From positions 56,151 to 120,150 of the forward strand of contig JANQMN010000150.1 of assembly GCA_028280065.1 (NCBI GenBank): 64,000 nt of DNA, in the 5' to 3' direction. The notes below the pieces were generated by a model. That model had not been told where the DNA came from, made no database searches, and saw nothing but the letters and a program-made list of their open reading frames with translations. This DNA comes from Hahella sp. GTDB lineage: Bacteria; Pseudomonadota; Gammaproteobacteria; Pseudomonadales; Oleiphilaceae. The position numbers and the translations under genes are program-made. Positions 1-9,544 of this stretch are shown piece after piece (the first letter of the stretch is position 1; every line of letters starts with the position of its first letter).

Positions 1-2643
1 AGACCAGGCCGGTCCTCGACCTTCTTCGTTCTTGGTCCAGGGAGTCGTGGGTAAGTTACCGCCATAAATCGAAGAGCAACCGGTCGCATTGGCGACCATC
101 ATGCGATCGCCAAACAGCTGAGTCAGCACTTTCAGATAAGGCGTTTCGCCACAACCGGCACAAGATCCGGAAAATTCGAAAAGCGGTTCTAAAAACTGCA
201 CACCACGCACCGTTGAGAAATCAACTTTCGAACGGTCGTTTACCGGGACCGATTCATACCACTCCAGGGCGGACTTTTCCCGCTCCAGGATGGGAGCCTT
301 GTCAACCATATTAATGGCGCGAATTGGCCGAAGATTCGGATCTTCCTGCGGCTCTCTCACTGGACAAGCCTGGACACAAAGTCCGCAGCCAGTGCAATCT
401 TCCGGATAGACCTGCAAGGTGTAATTGGTGTTGGGAAAGCCGCGGGCAGATATCGGCGCTGCTTTCACGCTGTCAGGCGCGTTTTCCAGAAGGTCGGTAT
501 GGTAAAACTTCGCTCGAATACAAGCATGAGGACATATTAATGAGCAGTTACCGCATTGAATGCAAAGGTCTTCCCGCCAATCAGGAATCCTTTGGGCAAT
601 ATTGCGTTTTTCCCACTTGCTGGTACCTGTCGGATAAGTGCCGTCCACGGGCAACATGGAAACCGGAATCAAATCGCCCTTGCCGGCGATCATCTGGGCA
701 GTGACTTCCCGATAGAACTCCGGCGCCTTCGGATCGACATAACCGATCCTGTTCTCCAGCGTACCGATCTCATCGGGAACATCAACCTCGTATAAATGCG
801 CTAAGGTAGCATCGACAGCCGCAAAGTTTTTCTCGACGATTTGCGGACCTTTCTTGGCATAAGTCTTTTCGATGTAATGCTTGATCAGTTCAATGGCTTT
901 GTCCTTGTCCAATACACCGGCTAGGGCGAAGAAACAGGTCTGCATGATGGTATTGATGCGATTTCCCATCCCGGCCTGTTTAGCAACTTCGTAGGCATTG
1001 ATCACATAGAGCTTTATCTCCAACTCGCGGATGCGTTCCTGGACATTCTTCGGCAAATGCTGCCAAACAGTGTCTTTGTCGTGGGGACTATTGATTAACA
1101 AAGTCGCTCCATGCGCAGCATGCGCCAAGAGATCGGTAATGCTGACAAAGTTGAACTGATGGCAACCGATAAAACTGGCTTTCTGGATGAGATAAGGCGC
1201 ATCAATCGGGTCAGGACCAAAACGCAGGTGAGACACCGTCATCGAGCCTGATTTTTTCGAATCATAGACAAAGTAACCCTGCGCGTAGTAATCCGGCAGA
1301 TCACCGATAATCTTGATGCTGTTCTTATTGGCACCCACCGTTCCGTCGGCGCCCAGGCCAAAAAATAAACATTGCACCTGACCAGGAGGATCAATCAGCC
1401 AATCTGCACCCCAAGAGATACTTAATTCAGAGAGGTCATCATTAATGCCCACTGTAAACCGGCTTTTTGGATTGGGTTTCGCCAGCTCATCAAACACCGC
1501 TTTGCACATACCCGGCGTAAATTCCTTGGAAGACAATCCATAGCGACCGGCGATCACTTTGGGTATTTTCTGCAACCTGCCGGCTTGCTGGCCTTCTACC
1601 AGCGTGGTCAGCACATCCTGAAAAAGCGGTTCGCCATTCGAACCGGGTTCCTTGGTGCGATCCAATACCGCAATGGACTCGACCGTATCAGGCAGTTCAT
1701 CCAACAGAACATCCGCGGCAAAGGGTCGAAATAGTCGAATCACTACGACGCCAACTTTCTCGCCCTGTTCCACCAAGGCTTCAACAGTTGCCCGCATCGT
1801 GGCGTAACCCGAACCCATGAGGACTACGACACGCTCTGCATCAGGGGCGCCGTGATATTCGATTAATCGATAGCGGCGATCGGTTAACAGTGCGAACTTA
1901 TCCATGGCGCGCTGCACAATTTCAGGAACCAGCGCATAGAACGGATTGACGCTTTCGCGGCCTTGAAAATAGGTATCGGGATTTTGCGCGGTGCCGCGTA
2001 ACACCGGCTGATCAGGATTCAATGCGCGTTCGCGATGTTCCCTAACCAGCTTGCTGTCGACCATCTTTAAAATGGTCTCGTCATCAACTTTGCTGATTTT
2101 GTTTACTTCATGAGAAGTACGGAACCCATCAAAAAAATGCAAGAAAGGAACACGCGCTTCCAGGGTTGCGGTATGCGCAATCAGCGCCAGATCCTGGGAT
2201 TCCTGCACTGAGCTTGACGACAACAGGGCAAAGCCGGTACTGCGGGCTGCCATCACATCTTGATGGTCACCAAAAATCGAAAGCCCTTGTGCCGCCAGCG
2301 AGCGAGATGCCACATGAAACACCGTGGGGGTGAGCTCACCGGCAATCTTAAACATATTCGGCAACATCAACATCAGGCCTTGGCTGGCGGTGAAGGTTGT
2401 TGATAACGCTCCTGCCTGCAAGGCTCCGTGAATAGCGCCGGCAACACCGCCTTCACTTTGCATTTCAACAATAGAAGGTACGGTGCCCCAAACATTCGGC
2501 ACACCTTCGATAGACCAGGCATCCGCAAGCTCAGCCATGGGGGAAGAAGGCGTTATCGGGTAGATCGCACAGACTTCGGAAAGCTTACAGGCTATCCAGG
2601 CAGCCGCTTCATTGCCATCAACCATGATCATTTCATCGTTCAT
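1..2643 (-). CDS. nifJ: Pyruvate:ferredoxin (flavodoxin) oxidoreductase, C-terminus cut by the window edge
   Basis: Open frame read from ATG at 2643 to the left edge with no stop (881 codons visible of a family usually near 1,170-1,200). The N-terminus (VCAIYPITPSSPMAE) is the pyrimidine-binding thiamine diphosphate domain of 2-oxoacid:ferredoxin oxidoreductases. Around residues 693-760 lie two ferredoxin-type clusters (CIQCGNCSLICP and CTGCGLCVQACP). The SCAGCGETPY motif near residue 823 starts the C-terminal thiamine-diphosphate domain. The enzyme decarboxylates pyruvate to acetyl-CoA and reduces ferredoxin or flavodoxin in the cytoplasm. Its ATG overlaps the TGA of the upstream GltD-like gene (ATGA), so the two are translationally coupled and probably share electrons. 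Specificity for pyruvate over other 2-oxoacids is inferred from the single-chain NifJ architecture. Confidence 0.9.
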   Translation of the reverse strand, partial: MNDEMIMVDGNEAAAWIACKLSEVCAIYPITPSSPMAELADAWSIEGVPNVWGTVPSIVEMQSEGGVAGAIHGALQAGALSTTFTASQGLMLMLPNMFKIAGELTPTVFHVASRSLAAQGLSIFGDHQDVMAARSTGFALLSSSSVQESQDLALIAHTATLEARVPFLHFFDGFRTSHEVNKISKVDDETILKMVDSKLVREHRERALNPDQPVLRGTAQNPDTYFQGRESVNPFYALVPEIVQRAMDKFALLTDRRYRLIEYHGAPDAERVVVLMGSGYATMRATVEALVEQGEKVGVVVIRLFRPFAADVLLDELPDTVESIAVLDRTKEPGSNGEPLFQDVLTTLVEGQQAGRLQKIPKVIAGRYGLSSKEFTPGMCKAVFDELAKPNPKSRFTVGINDDLSELSISWGADWLIDPPGQVQCLFFGLGADGTVGANKNSIKIIGDLPDYYAQGYFVYDSKKSGSMTVSHLRFGPDPIDAPYLIQKASFIGCHQFNFVSITDLLAHAAHGATLLINSPHDKDTVWQHLPKNVQERIRELEIKLYVINAYEVAKQAGMGNRINTIMQTCFFALAGVLDKDKAIELIKHYIEKTYAKKGPQIVEKNFAAVDATLAHLYEVDVPDEIGTLENRIGYVDPKAPEFYREVTAQMIAGKGDLIPVSMLPVDGTYPTGTSKWEKRNIAQRIPDWREDLCIQCGNCSLICPHACIRAKFYHTDLLENAPDSVKAAPISARGFPNTNYTLQVYPEDCTGCGLCVQACPVREPQEDPNLRPIRAINMVDKAPILEREKSALEWYESVPVNDRSKVDFSTVRGVQFLEPLFEFSGSCAGCGETPYLKVLTQLFGDRMMVANATGCSSIYGGNLPTTPWTKNEEGRGPAWS

Positions 2644-4274
2644 TTGACGCCCTCCTGTTCCAACATCACGATCGCATGGCATGGACACTGATCGAAACAA
2701 GCCCCACAGCCGGTGCATTTGTCATAGTCGTATCTATAACGGTTACCTTTTCCCAGCTTGATAACGGCACTTTCCGGGCAAGCACCAAAACAACCGTCGC
2801 ACTCGAAACAATTACCGCAAGAGTAACAGCGGCTGGCTTCATACATCGCCTGCTCTTCCGTCAAGCCGCCGATGACTTCCTGAAAGCCCTGTTGGCGTTG
2901 CTCTGGGCTGATTATGGGTTGCGAGCTGGATTGCGCATCCGTGTTGTACCATAGATGTAATGCGTCAAACTCTATGATCGGGTTAGGAATCGGTTTATGG
3001 TAGGTGGTGCTGCGCAGCCAGGCATCGATGCAGCGCGCCGCTTTTTTACCATGTCCGGTGGCGATCGTAATAGTACGCTCAGCCGGCACCATATCCCCGC
3101 CGGCGAAAATCCCTTCGACAGTGGTCATCATATTGTTATTGACGGCAACCACATCATCGTCCCGGATCTGCAAACCAGGGATTTTGTGCAATATTTCAGT
3201 ATCTACTTTCTGCCCGAGCGCTAAAATCAGACTATCCGCTTCCAGCGTCTCAAACTCACCAGTGGGTTTGATCTTACCGTTCTCGTCAACCTGCATTTTC
3301 TCAACGGTGAACTTATCCTGGTCAATAGTCTTGATGGTTCTCAACCAGTTAATCTTCACCCCTTCCGCTAATGCATCATCCGCTTCTTCTTCGTGAGCCG
3401 GCATATTGGCGCGATCTCGGCGGTAAATAATGAGCGCTTCTTCCGCGCCCAAACGTTTCGCTGTGCGGGCAGCATCCATGGCCGAGTTGCCGCCGCCATA
3501 GATGGCAACCCGTCTACCCAACTTCGGCGCTTCGCCTTTTTCCACAGATTCGAGGTAACTAACGGCATCGAGAATTTTTCCGGAATCCCGAGCCGGAATA
3601 TCCACCCGTTTGGCGAGGTGCGCACCAATGGCCATGAACACGGCATCAAATCCGCCCGCCTCTTTCTCGGCTAAAACGTCTTCAACTTTGTGATTCAACT
3701 TTATTTCAACACCGGTCTGCAGAATGCGTTCTATCTCATTGTCCAAGATATCCCGTGGAACCCGGTAGGAAGGAATGCCGAAGTGCATCATCCCGCCGGG
3801 AAGCGGTCCGGCTTCATAGATCGACACGGCATGCCCCAAGCGCCGCAAGTGCCAGGCGCATGACAAACCTGAAGGACCCGCACCAACAATGAGAACCTTT
3901 TTCCCGGAATCCTCGGCATCAAATGACGGTTTCCATTGGTTCTGCAATGCCAGATCACCCAGGAACCGTTCCACGGCATGGATACTGACCGACTGATCCA
4001 CTTGGGCACGGTTGCACGAGGATTCACAAGGATGATAACAAGCGCGGCCATGCACAGCCGGCATGGGATTATCGGCGATCAATTGCTGCCAGGCCTGCTC
4101 AAACTCGCCTTCTTGGGCGAAGGAAAGCCAGCGCTGGATATTCTCTCCCGCAGGACAGGCGTGATTACAAGGCGGTAAAAAGTCCCGATACTCCGGTCGT
4201 CTGGAACGGACGGGACCCGTTCCGGATTTATGCGATAAATCCGGTATATGCGTTAAATCGTGTTGGTTGCTCAT
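2640..4274 (-). CDS. GltD-like NAD(P)H flavoprotein with C-terminal 4Fe-4S ferredoxin domain
   Basis: 544 residues. The N-terminal Cys-rich segment (CNHACPAGENIQRWL) and the following GRACYHPCESSCNR are the Fe-S helical domain of glutamate-synthase small-subunit-like proteins. Two Rossmann folds follow: FAD (VLIVGAGPSGLSCAWHLRR, about residue 108) and NAD(P)H (VAIYGGGNSAMDAARTAKR, about residue 255). The last 60 residues hold a ferredoxin module (CGNCFECDGCFGACP, then CTGCGACFDQCP). True GltD lacks this extra C-terminal module and no gltB is adjacent, so glutamate synthesis is unlikely. With nifJ overlapping downstream, the likely role is moving electrons between ferredoxin and NAD(P)H, or feeding NifJ; this is inference. 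The Shine-Dalgarno sequence before ATG 4274 is weak. Confidence 0.85.
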   Translation of the reverse strand: MSNQHDLTHIPDLSHKSGTGPVRSRRPEYRDFLPPCNHACPAGENIQRWLSFAQEGEFEQAWQQLIADNPMPAVHGRACYHPCESSCNRAQVDQSVSIHAVERFLGDLALQNQWKPSFDAEDSGKKVLIVGAGPSGLSCAWHLRRLGHAVSIYEAGPLPGGMMHFGIPSYRVPRDILDNEIERILQTGVEIKLNHKVEDVLAEKEAGGFDAVFMAIGAHLAKRVDIPARDSGKILDAVSYLESVEKGEAPKLGRRVAIYGGGNSAMDAARTAKRLGAEEALIIYRRDRANMPAHEEEADDALAEGVKINWLRTIKTIDQDKFTVEKMQVDENGKIKPTGEFETLEADSLILALGQKVDTEILHKIPGLQIRDDDVVAVNNNMMTTVEGIFAGGDMVPAERTITIATGHGKKAARCIDAWLRSTTYHKPIPNPIIEFDALHLWYNTDAQSSSQPIISPEQRQQGFQEVIGGLTEEQAMYEASRCYSCGNCFECDGCFGACPESAVIKLGKGNRYRYDYDKCTGCGACFDQCPCHAIVMLEQEGVK

Positions 4275-4501
4275 AATTGTTTTTCTTGTAGATTGACGGT
4301 AAAGAAACAGGTTGGCAGGAAGGTATCGAGCAGGCGCTCAGAACTTCAAGAGAGTTGCGGTATTGAGTCATCATGTTCAACCGCCTTCGCTCCTATCGGC
4401 GACAGCATTCGACACAGGATCACACTCGACAAACCACGGGAGTGATGATGGTTATGTTTAGAAAACAACCGCTACTTTCGCAACTTCTGCACCTCCGTTA
4501 C

Positions 4502-4515
4502 CTGACATATATCAG
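4502..4515. promoter_or_regulatory. FNR/ANR-like palindrome upstream of the GltD-like/nifJ operon
   Basis: CTGAC-ATAT-ATCAG is a near-perfect palindrome matching 7 of 10 defined bases of the FNR/ANR consensus TTGAT-N4-ATCAA. It lies about 234 nt before the GltD-like start, inside the 420-nt divergent gap 4275-4696. An oxygen-responsive site would suit an oxygen-sensitive NifJ. No clear -10 box is visible at the class II distance, so this is a candidate only. Confidence 0.35.
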
Positions 4516-4598
4516 CTAACCAACGCATTATCCTTTTAGTAATCTCGAAAAAGTCAACCACCCTAACCTCCCATGCCGACGCCTCACCCCTCCCAGCG

Positions 4599-4627
4599 CC
4601 ATCACAAAAATGTCACAAAAGTTTCAT
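4599..4627 (+). promoter_or_regulatory. Pho-box-like triple direct repeat upstream of the chemoreceptor
   Basis: Three 7-bp units repeat every 11 bp with AAAA spacers: CCATCAC (4599-4605), ATGTCAC (4610-4616), GTTTCAT (4621-4627). The PhoB box is made of CTGTCAT-type 7-mers separated by 4 AT-rich bases, which is this architecture. The units match the 7-mer at 4, 5 and 5 positions. The site lies 70-98 nt before the TTG start of the methyl-accepting protein. Candidate from sequence only. Confidence 0.45.
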
Positions 4628-4696
4628 AATATTCGAAAAAGAAACTACATCTACTAGAGGGAAGTACCGTATTCTCTTTCTTTAAGGAAGCTTAGT

Positions 4697-6667
4697 TTGA
4701 AGATCACCACGCTTTCCAAATTCAATACCGGCATACTGTTCACTGTCGCCCTGGCACTCAGCGCCGCGCTGTTCTTTGGTACCAAGCACTTCCGCGAGCC
4801 TATCCGGCAAACCCAGGCGTTCTCTGAATACCGCACCTTTCTCAACGAGCAGGTGGTATCGAATATCAACCAGTACCTTCGAAGCGGCGATGCCCAATAC
4901 TTGGATAATTCGGAAAAATCAATCGTCGACCTGGACGAAATGCTCATTCAAGAATCCAATATGGACATCGGCGATTTACATCATCTGTTGGTGGAATTCA
5001 AACAGTATCTAGTCACGGATGCCCGTGCCGCAGGAAAAATGGCAGGAAATGAAGAAGGATTGATTATCCAAAACGAACGGGAAACCCGGGATGAAATTTC
5101 CCGTTTGATCGAATACAGCGAAGAAGGGGCTGAAAACAGCTGGATGACTGCGCGGGAATATAGCAAAGCTGCAAATGACCTGTTGTTTCAGCTTCAGGAC
5201 CGCTCGATTCAAAGGCAGCAAACCTTGGCCACGGGCTCCACGGACATAGCCGAAATAGAGAAAATTAATCGGGCGATGGTAGAAACTATTGAGAAAGTCA
5301 ATCAACTGGATCGCCTGGGAATCGTCGCTGAGGCAGAAGAGGACGACTTTGCCGCTTTAATGGGTTTGGAAGAAGACGAAGAGAGCACCACCGAAGAAAC
5401 CGATAAAGTTGAAGAAATTATCAGCAACTTAAAATCGTTGGTCACGCGTTATCCGCAGGAGATTCGCAACACGGTTGACCTTAAAACCCAGATTTCGCAA
5501 AGCTTTACGACAATCCAAAATTATTTGGAAAGGGTAAACAGCTTAATTTTAAGCCATGAAAAGGACTTAGCTACCAGTTTCAGCCTCACTGTCGACCTCG
5601 GCCGGAATGTGATGATCGTCATCATCTTGCTGATTATTTTATTCTCCTTGATTATCGACTTTATTCAACGGGGTATCGCCCAACGCATTCGCAACTATGT
5701 TCCCTTCCTACAAACATACGCGAAAGGCGACTTTCGTGAGGAAGTCACAATCAAAGCGCAAACGGTGGAAATCAAGGCAATGCGGGATTCCGCCAATATG
5801 CTGCGGCAGAATCTATCGAGTTTGATCGGCGAGGTTAAGGAACGGAGCGAGACCGTGATTCAGATCGGTAAAAAGGTGCGTGAAGCCTCAGACCTCGTTG
5901 CCGCAAAAATGAACACCCAAATGGAACAAACCATTACCATTAGCGCTTCCATCGAGGAAATGACAACCTCGTTTCAAGAAGTTGCCCAAAGTGCGGCAAA
6001 TGCCGCCGACGCGGCCACGTCTATTAATGATGCCGCGCAGGAAAGCCACGGCATTATGCAAGCGGCCACGGAAGAAGTGGGTATCCTGGCGCAGCAGGTT
6101 AAGGAAACAGGTGACGAAATAACCCGTCTTGGCGAATATGCCACCAATATTAACTCGGTATTGGAAGTCATTAGCGGGATTGCCGAGCAGACCAATCTAT
6201 TGGCATTAAATGCGGCGATTGAAGCTGCCCGCGCCGGGGAACATGGCCGGGGATTTGCAGTGGTTGCCGATGAGGTCCGCTCGTTATCCCAAAGGACGGC
6301 GGAATCCACCGGAGAAATTCGCGACATCATTGAACGTATCCAAAAGCAGGCCACTCAGTGTACGACCGCAATGCAAGGCCAGGTTGCGCTAGCCGATGAG
6401 ACGGTGACGAAAAGCTCGGAAGCCAATCAATCGGTTCAGGGCATCGTCCAATCCATCGCTTCCGTTCGTGATATGACTACGCAAATTGCCGTGACCACCG
6501 AGCAACAGGCTGCCGTGGCGGAGGAAATTAGCGCCAGTGTGCATCATGTCAGAGACACCAGCAGCGAAACCCACGATGCTTCAACCCATACTGCGGAACT
6601 CAGCGACCAACTGCAGACCGAAAACCAAGCGCTGCAACAGTCCCTGGAAAAGTTTATTTTCAAATAA
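4697..6667 (+). CDS. Methyl-accepting chemotaxis protein
   Basis: 656 residues, starting with TTG at 4697 behind AAGGA (4684-4688); the first hydrophobic helix follows at once, so no later start fits. Layout: TM1 at about residues 10-28, a long periplasmic sensor to about 305, TM2 ([18 protein letters not shown]), HAMP, then the signalling coiled coil with the hairpin tip [19 protein letters not shown]. It senses a ligand in the periplasm and controls CheA at the membrane. The sensor is mostly helical and contains an unusual acidic run (about residues 210-240, rich in D and E). No C-terminal CheR-docking pentapeptide is seen. The ligand is unknown; the upstream Pho-box-like repeat makes phosphate taxis, as with CtpL of Pseudomonas, worth considering. 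Confidence 0.93.
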   Translation: MKITTLSKFNTGILFTVALALSAALFFGTKHFREPIRQTQAFSEYRTFLNEQVVSNINQYLRSGDAQYLDNSEKSIVDLDEMLIQESNMDIGDLHHLLVEFKQYLVTDARAAGKMAGNEEGLIIQNERETRDEISRLIEYSEEGAENSWMTAREYSKAANDLLFQLQDRSIQRQQTLATGSTDIAEIEKINRAMVETIEKVNQLDRLGIVAEAEEDDFAALMGLEEDEESTTEETDKVEEIISNLKSLVTRYPQEIRNTVDLKTQISQSFTTIQNYLERVNSLILSHEKDLATSFSLTVDLGRNVMIVIILLIILFSLIIDFIQRGIAQRIRNYVPFLQTYAKGDFREEVTIKAQTVEIKAMRDSANMLRQNLSSLIGEVKERSETVIQIGKKVREASDLVAAKMNTQMEQTITISASIEEMTTSFQEVAQSAANAADAATSINDAAQESHGIMQAATEEVGILAQQVKETGDEITRLGEYATNINSVLEVISGIAEQTNLLALNAAIEAARAGEHGRGFAVVADEVRSLSQRTAESTGEIRDIIERIQKQATQCTTAMQGQVALADETVTKSSEANQSVQGIVQSIASVRDMTTQIAVTTEQQAAVAEEISASVHHVRDTSSETHDASTHTAELSDQLQTENQALQQSLEKFIFK

Positions 6668-6760
6668 TGGTTCGCCGCTATGCGTTAATGCTTTTAAAAA
6701 AGCAGCAGAAACTGCGATCTTCGCTATGCTTATAGAAGAGCGTAACAACAGGATTTGCAG

Positions 6761-7084
6761 ATGGACGATAAAAACATCAACCGTATACTGATGCAGTTTG
6801 AGCACCTGCTAAAGCAGGCCAACCGGGAACGCATCAACCCCGTTATCGACGAGTTGGCAATTGACGATCTACAGCCCATCATCGACCTGGTCGCCCGCGC
6901 CCGGGCAAGCTATTTAAAACATCTCTATGATCTCTGTAAAAAATACCATGGGACAAAGGACTTCCCCACCCCGGAAGAAATGAAAAAACTAAAGGCATAT
7001 CGCAACTGCTTCATCGAACTGGCCGATGGCGCCAAATCGTTCGAAATTTCGATTCAACGGGGTTATTTAGACCTTAAGGCTTAG
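6761..7084 (+). CDS. Small hypothetical protein
   Basis: 107 residues from ATG at 6761 with AGGA (6750-6753) seven bases upstream; an in-frame TTG two codons earlier has worse spacing. The protein is predicted soluble and all-helical, with many charged residues (FEHLLKQANRERINPVIDEL, LYDLCKKYHG). I do not recognise the family. It lies 93 nt after the chemoreceptor on the same strand and its stop overlaps the murB stop by 4 nt on the other strand. No signal peptide or membrane segment. Confidence 0.7.
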   Translation: MDDKNINRILMQFEHLLKQANRERINPVIDELAIDDLQPIIDLVARARASYLKHLYDLCKKYHGTKDFPTPEEMKKLKAYRNCFIELADGAKSFEISIQRGYLDLKA

Positions 7085-8121
7085 CGGATCACGACGGGTT
7101 CCTGTTCCAGTAAAACGCCAAATTTTTCCTTAACCGAGGCCTTAACCAGCTGCGCGTACTTCAAAACTTCGCTACCGGATTTTTTACCGGGATTGACCAG
7201 AACTAACGCTTGTTTTTCGTACATGCCGACGCCGTTGTGCATATTTCCCTTCCAGCCGGTTTCTTGTATCAGCCAACCGGCAGCAAGTTTCCATTGCTGC
7301 CCGGCGGGATAGGCGACTAGTTTCGGGTATAACTGTTTCAACCGTCGGTAGTCCGCATTGGAGACCAGGGGATTTTTAAAAAAGCTTCCACTATTCGGGA
7401 CATCTTTCGGGTCCGGCAACTTCTCTTGGCGAATTTGACAGACTAATTCACTGATTACTAGCGGATCGTCCGGAGCGCCAAGTGACAGCCAGCGTTTATT
7501 CAACTCGGCGTATTCCGGGGTTAGGGGAGTATGTTGGAAAAACTGAAATATGACCGCAGTAATGATCCAGGGATTACCCTGGCGTTTAAAAATACTATCG
7601 CGATAGCCAAAGACGCAATCCGATTTGGCGAAGCTATGTTGCGTTCCATCGGCTTGGTGAAAGGCCTCCACCCGGTGAATGCAAGACTCGACTTCCACCC
7701 CATAGGCTCCAATGTTCTGAATCGGCGCAGCGCCGACAGTACCGGGGATCAGGCTTAGGTTTTCAAGTCCTCGCAGACCCTGCTGCAGGGTCCAACGCAC
7801 AAACCGGTGCCAGTCTTCGCCGGCGGCGACTTTCACCAGACAGTGGTCGGCTTCTTGACTACCGAGGACCTCTTTGCCAAGAAGATGCAGGTGGATCACC
7901 AATCCCGCGACCTTATCCGCAAAAACCAGATTGCTGCCGCCACCCAATATATGAACGGCAAGTCGATGGCCGCGGGCATAGGCTAGCGCTTCTTGTAGCT
8001 CATCCACCGACTGCACCGCAACATAGTGGTCAGCCTGGCTTTGACAGGCCATTGTGTGCAACTGGTCCAGCGGTTTGTTTGTTTCTAATTGCAATCGGAT
8101 GGATTGTTCTCCAAAACGCAA
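7081..8121 (-). CDS. murB: UDP-N-acetylenolpyruvoylglucosamine reductase
   Basis: 346 residues. Reduces UDP-GlcNAc-enolpyruvate to UDP-MurNAc with NADPH, the second committed step of peptidoglycan precursor synthesis, in the cytoplasm. FAD-binding motifs ILGGGSNLVF (about residue 58) and LSLIPGTVGAAPIQNIGAYG, and the catalytic NSGSFFKNP (about residue 238), are intact; length fits type I MurB. The start is TTG at 8121, placed directly after the phosphatase TAA stop and in the same frame, with no intervening base; the stop rules out any earlier start. There is no convincing Shine-Dalgarno, so translation probably depends on coupling to the gene before it. Last gene of the envelope operon, as in Pseudomonas. 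Confidence 0.95.
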   Translation of the reverse strand: MRFGEQSIRLQLETNKPLDQLHTMACQSQADHYVAVQSVDELQEALAYARGHRLAVHILGGGSNLVFADKVAGLVIHLHLLGKEVLGSQEADHCLVKVAAGEDWHRFVRWTLQQGLRGLENLSLIPGTVGAAPIQNIGAYGVEVESCIHRVEAFHQADGTQHSFAKSDCVFGYRDSIFKRQGNPWIITAVIFQFFQHTPLTPEYAELNKRWLSLGAPDDPLVISELVCQIRQEKLPDPKDVPNSGSFFKNPLVSNADYRRLKQLYPKLVAYPAGQQWKLAAGWLIQETGWKGNMHNGVGMYEKQALVLVNPGKKSGSEVLKYAQLVKASVKEKFGVLLEQEPVVIR

Positions 8122-8598
8122 TTAGACAGCGTACTTCTTGCGTATGTGGTTCAACAGGCCTTCGCAAGCATCTTCCACCAGATCCAGTACCAACTCGAAT
8201 CCCCGCTTACCGCCATAATAGGGGTCTGGCACTTCCAGGTCATCGGTGGCGGCGCTATAGCTAAGCAGCAATTTCAACTTGTCCTGATGCTCGGCCGGAC
8301 AGATTTTGTTCAGATGGACCAGATTATCCTTATCCATCGCCAAAACCAGATCAAACTTTTCAAAATCCGCCTCGGTTACTTGCCTGGCCCGGTACTTGTC
8401 CAGGTCGTAACCCCTGGCTTTGGCGGCTTCCCGTGCGCGGCTGTCCGGCGCTTTGCCGACATGCCAGGCGCCGGTGCCCGCAGAATCGGTTTTCACCTTG
8501 TCGGTAAGCCCGTGCTTTTCAAGCAAGGCATCAAAAACACCCCGAGCCGTTGGTGACCGGCAAATGTTTCCCATGCAAACGAACAATATACTAATCAT
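8122..8598 (-). CDS. Low-molecular-weight protein-tyrosine phosphatase
   Basis: 158 residues from ATG 8598; a longer frame to 8706 exists but lies inside kdsB, and AGGAG sits about 5 bases before 8598. The P-loop [14 protein letters not shown] carries the catalytic Cys and Arg (C-x5-R) at the N-terminus, and the general acid lies in VPDPYYGG near residue 118. The enzyme dephosphorylates phosphotyrosine in the cytoplasm; partners in such orders are often capsule or envelope kinases, but none is in view. The start overlaps the kdsB stop (ATGA) and the stop abuts murB, an arrangement also known in Pseudomonas. Confidence 0.93.
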   Translation of the reverse strand: MISILFVCMGNICRSPTARGVFDALLEKHGLTDKVKTDSAGTGAWHVGKAPDSRAREAAKARGYDLDKYRARQVTEADFEKFDLVLAMDKDNLVHLNKICPAEHQDKLKLLLSYSAATDDLEVPDPYYGGKRGFELVLDLVEDACEGLLNHIRKKYAV

Positions 8599-9362
8599 TT
8601 CGGCTCCTGTAATAATTGTCTGACCAACTCCAGGTCTTCTGGCGTATCGACTCCCGGCGGCGGGGCTTGGCTTACTACATCGACGTGAATGGCAACGCCA
8701 TGCCACATCGCCCGCAATTGTTCCAAGGCTTCAATCTTTTCGAGCATGCAACTGCCCCAATTCACAAAATCGCGTAAAAAGCCTACCCGATAAGCATAGA
8801 TGCCGATATGCCGATAGTAATCATAGGTTTCCGGGAGCGTTTCGGCATTTTCGGCGAAAAAATCTCTTGCCCAGGGAATCGGCGCCCGGGAAAAGTAAAG
8901 TGCCAGCCCGGCTTCATCTTTAACGACTTTGACGGCATTCGGATTCATTAAAGTCGCCCGATCATGGATTTTTTCACAAAGCGTGGCTATGCCCGCTTCA
9001 GGGTGAAGCGCCAGGTTCGTTGCGACTAAATCGACAAGTTTGGGCGGCAGCAGCGGTTCGTCTCCCTGGACATTGACAATAATTTGCTCATCATCCAAAT
9101 CCAATATTTGCGCACATTCCGCTAGTCGATCGGTACCGGATGGATGGGTGGCTGCCGTCATCAAGTAGGCTATCCCAGCCTGTTCACATGCCGTGGCGAT
9201 GCGTTGATCGTCAGTGGCCACATATATCGCAGTGGCGGCACTTTCCCGAGCCCGTTCGACCACATGTTGCACCATGGGTTTGCCGGCAATATCCAACAGT
9301 GGCTTTCCCGGTAAGCGGGTCGAGGCATATCTGGCGGGGATGATGACGGTGAAATCTGTCAC
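8595..9362 (-). CDS. kdsB: 3-deoxy-manno-octulosonate cytidylyltransferase (CMP-KDO synthetase)
   Basis: 255 residues. Activates KDO with CTP for addition to lipid A. The nucleotide-binding N-terminus ([17 protein letters not shown]), [12 protein letters not shown] (metal site) and [11 protein letters not shown] are all canonical, and length is normal. Starts with GTG at 9362, overlapping the Trm112 stop (GTGA), and ends overlapping the phosphatase start, so three cistrons are coupled. Function in the lipopolysaccharide core pathway fits its neighbours lpxK and msbA. Confidence 0.96.
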   Translation of the reverse strand: MTDFTVIIPARYASTRLPGKPLLDIAGKPMVQHVVERARESAATAIYVATDDQRIATACEQAGIAYLMTAATHPSGTDRLAECAQILDLDDEQIIVNVQGDEPLLPPKLVDLVATNLALHPEAGIATLCEKIHDRATLMNPNAVKVVKDEAGLALYFSRAPIPWARDFFAENAETLPETYDYYRHIGIYAYRVGFLRDFVNWGSCMLEKIEALEQLRAMWHGVAIHVDVVSQAPPPGVDTPEDLELVRQLLQEPK

Positions 9363-9544
9363 GACCCCAAGCGCTCGTCGGTGGTGAGGGTCCGCGCTTC
9401 CTTCTCCAGCATCACCGGAATTTCATCCCGGATAGGGAATGCCAAACCGTCCGCCTTGCAGGTTAATTCCTGTTTTTCCCTGTCGTACTTCAAGTCGCCT
9501 TTACAAATTGGACAGGCAAGTATGGAAAGCAATTTCTTATCCAT
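9359..9544 (-). CDS. Trm112-family small zinc-ribbon protein
   Basis: 61 residues. N-terminus [20 protein letters not shown] with CPIC followed by a single later Cys ([20 protein letters not shown]) is the Trm112/YcaR family signature. Eukaryotic Trm112 activates methyltransferases; the bacterial role is unproven. ATG 9544 has AGGA about 7 bases upstream and lies 8 nt inside the end of lpxK. The position between lpxK and kdsB is widely kept in gammaproteobacteria. Confidence 0.9.
   Translation of the reverse strand: MDKKLLSILACPICKGDLKYDREKQELTCKADGLAFPIRDEIPVMLEKEARTLTTDERLGS

Noticed and set aside
4360..4380. TTGAG...TTCAA as a second FNR site
   Set aside because: Half-sites are 8 nt apart where FNR needs 4.
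8595..8706. Upstream start for the tyrosine phosphatase at 8706
   Set aside because: It overlaps kdsB by over 100 nt; the catalytic P-loop begins a few residues after the ATG at 8598, which has a good Shine-Dalgarno.
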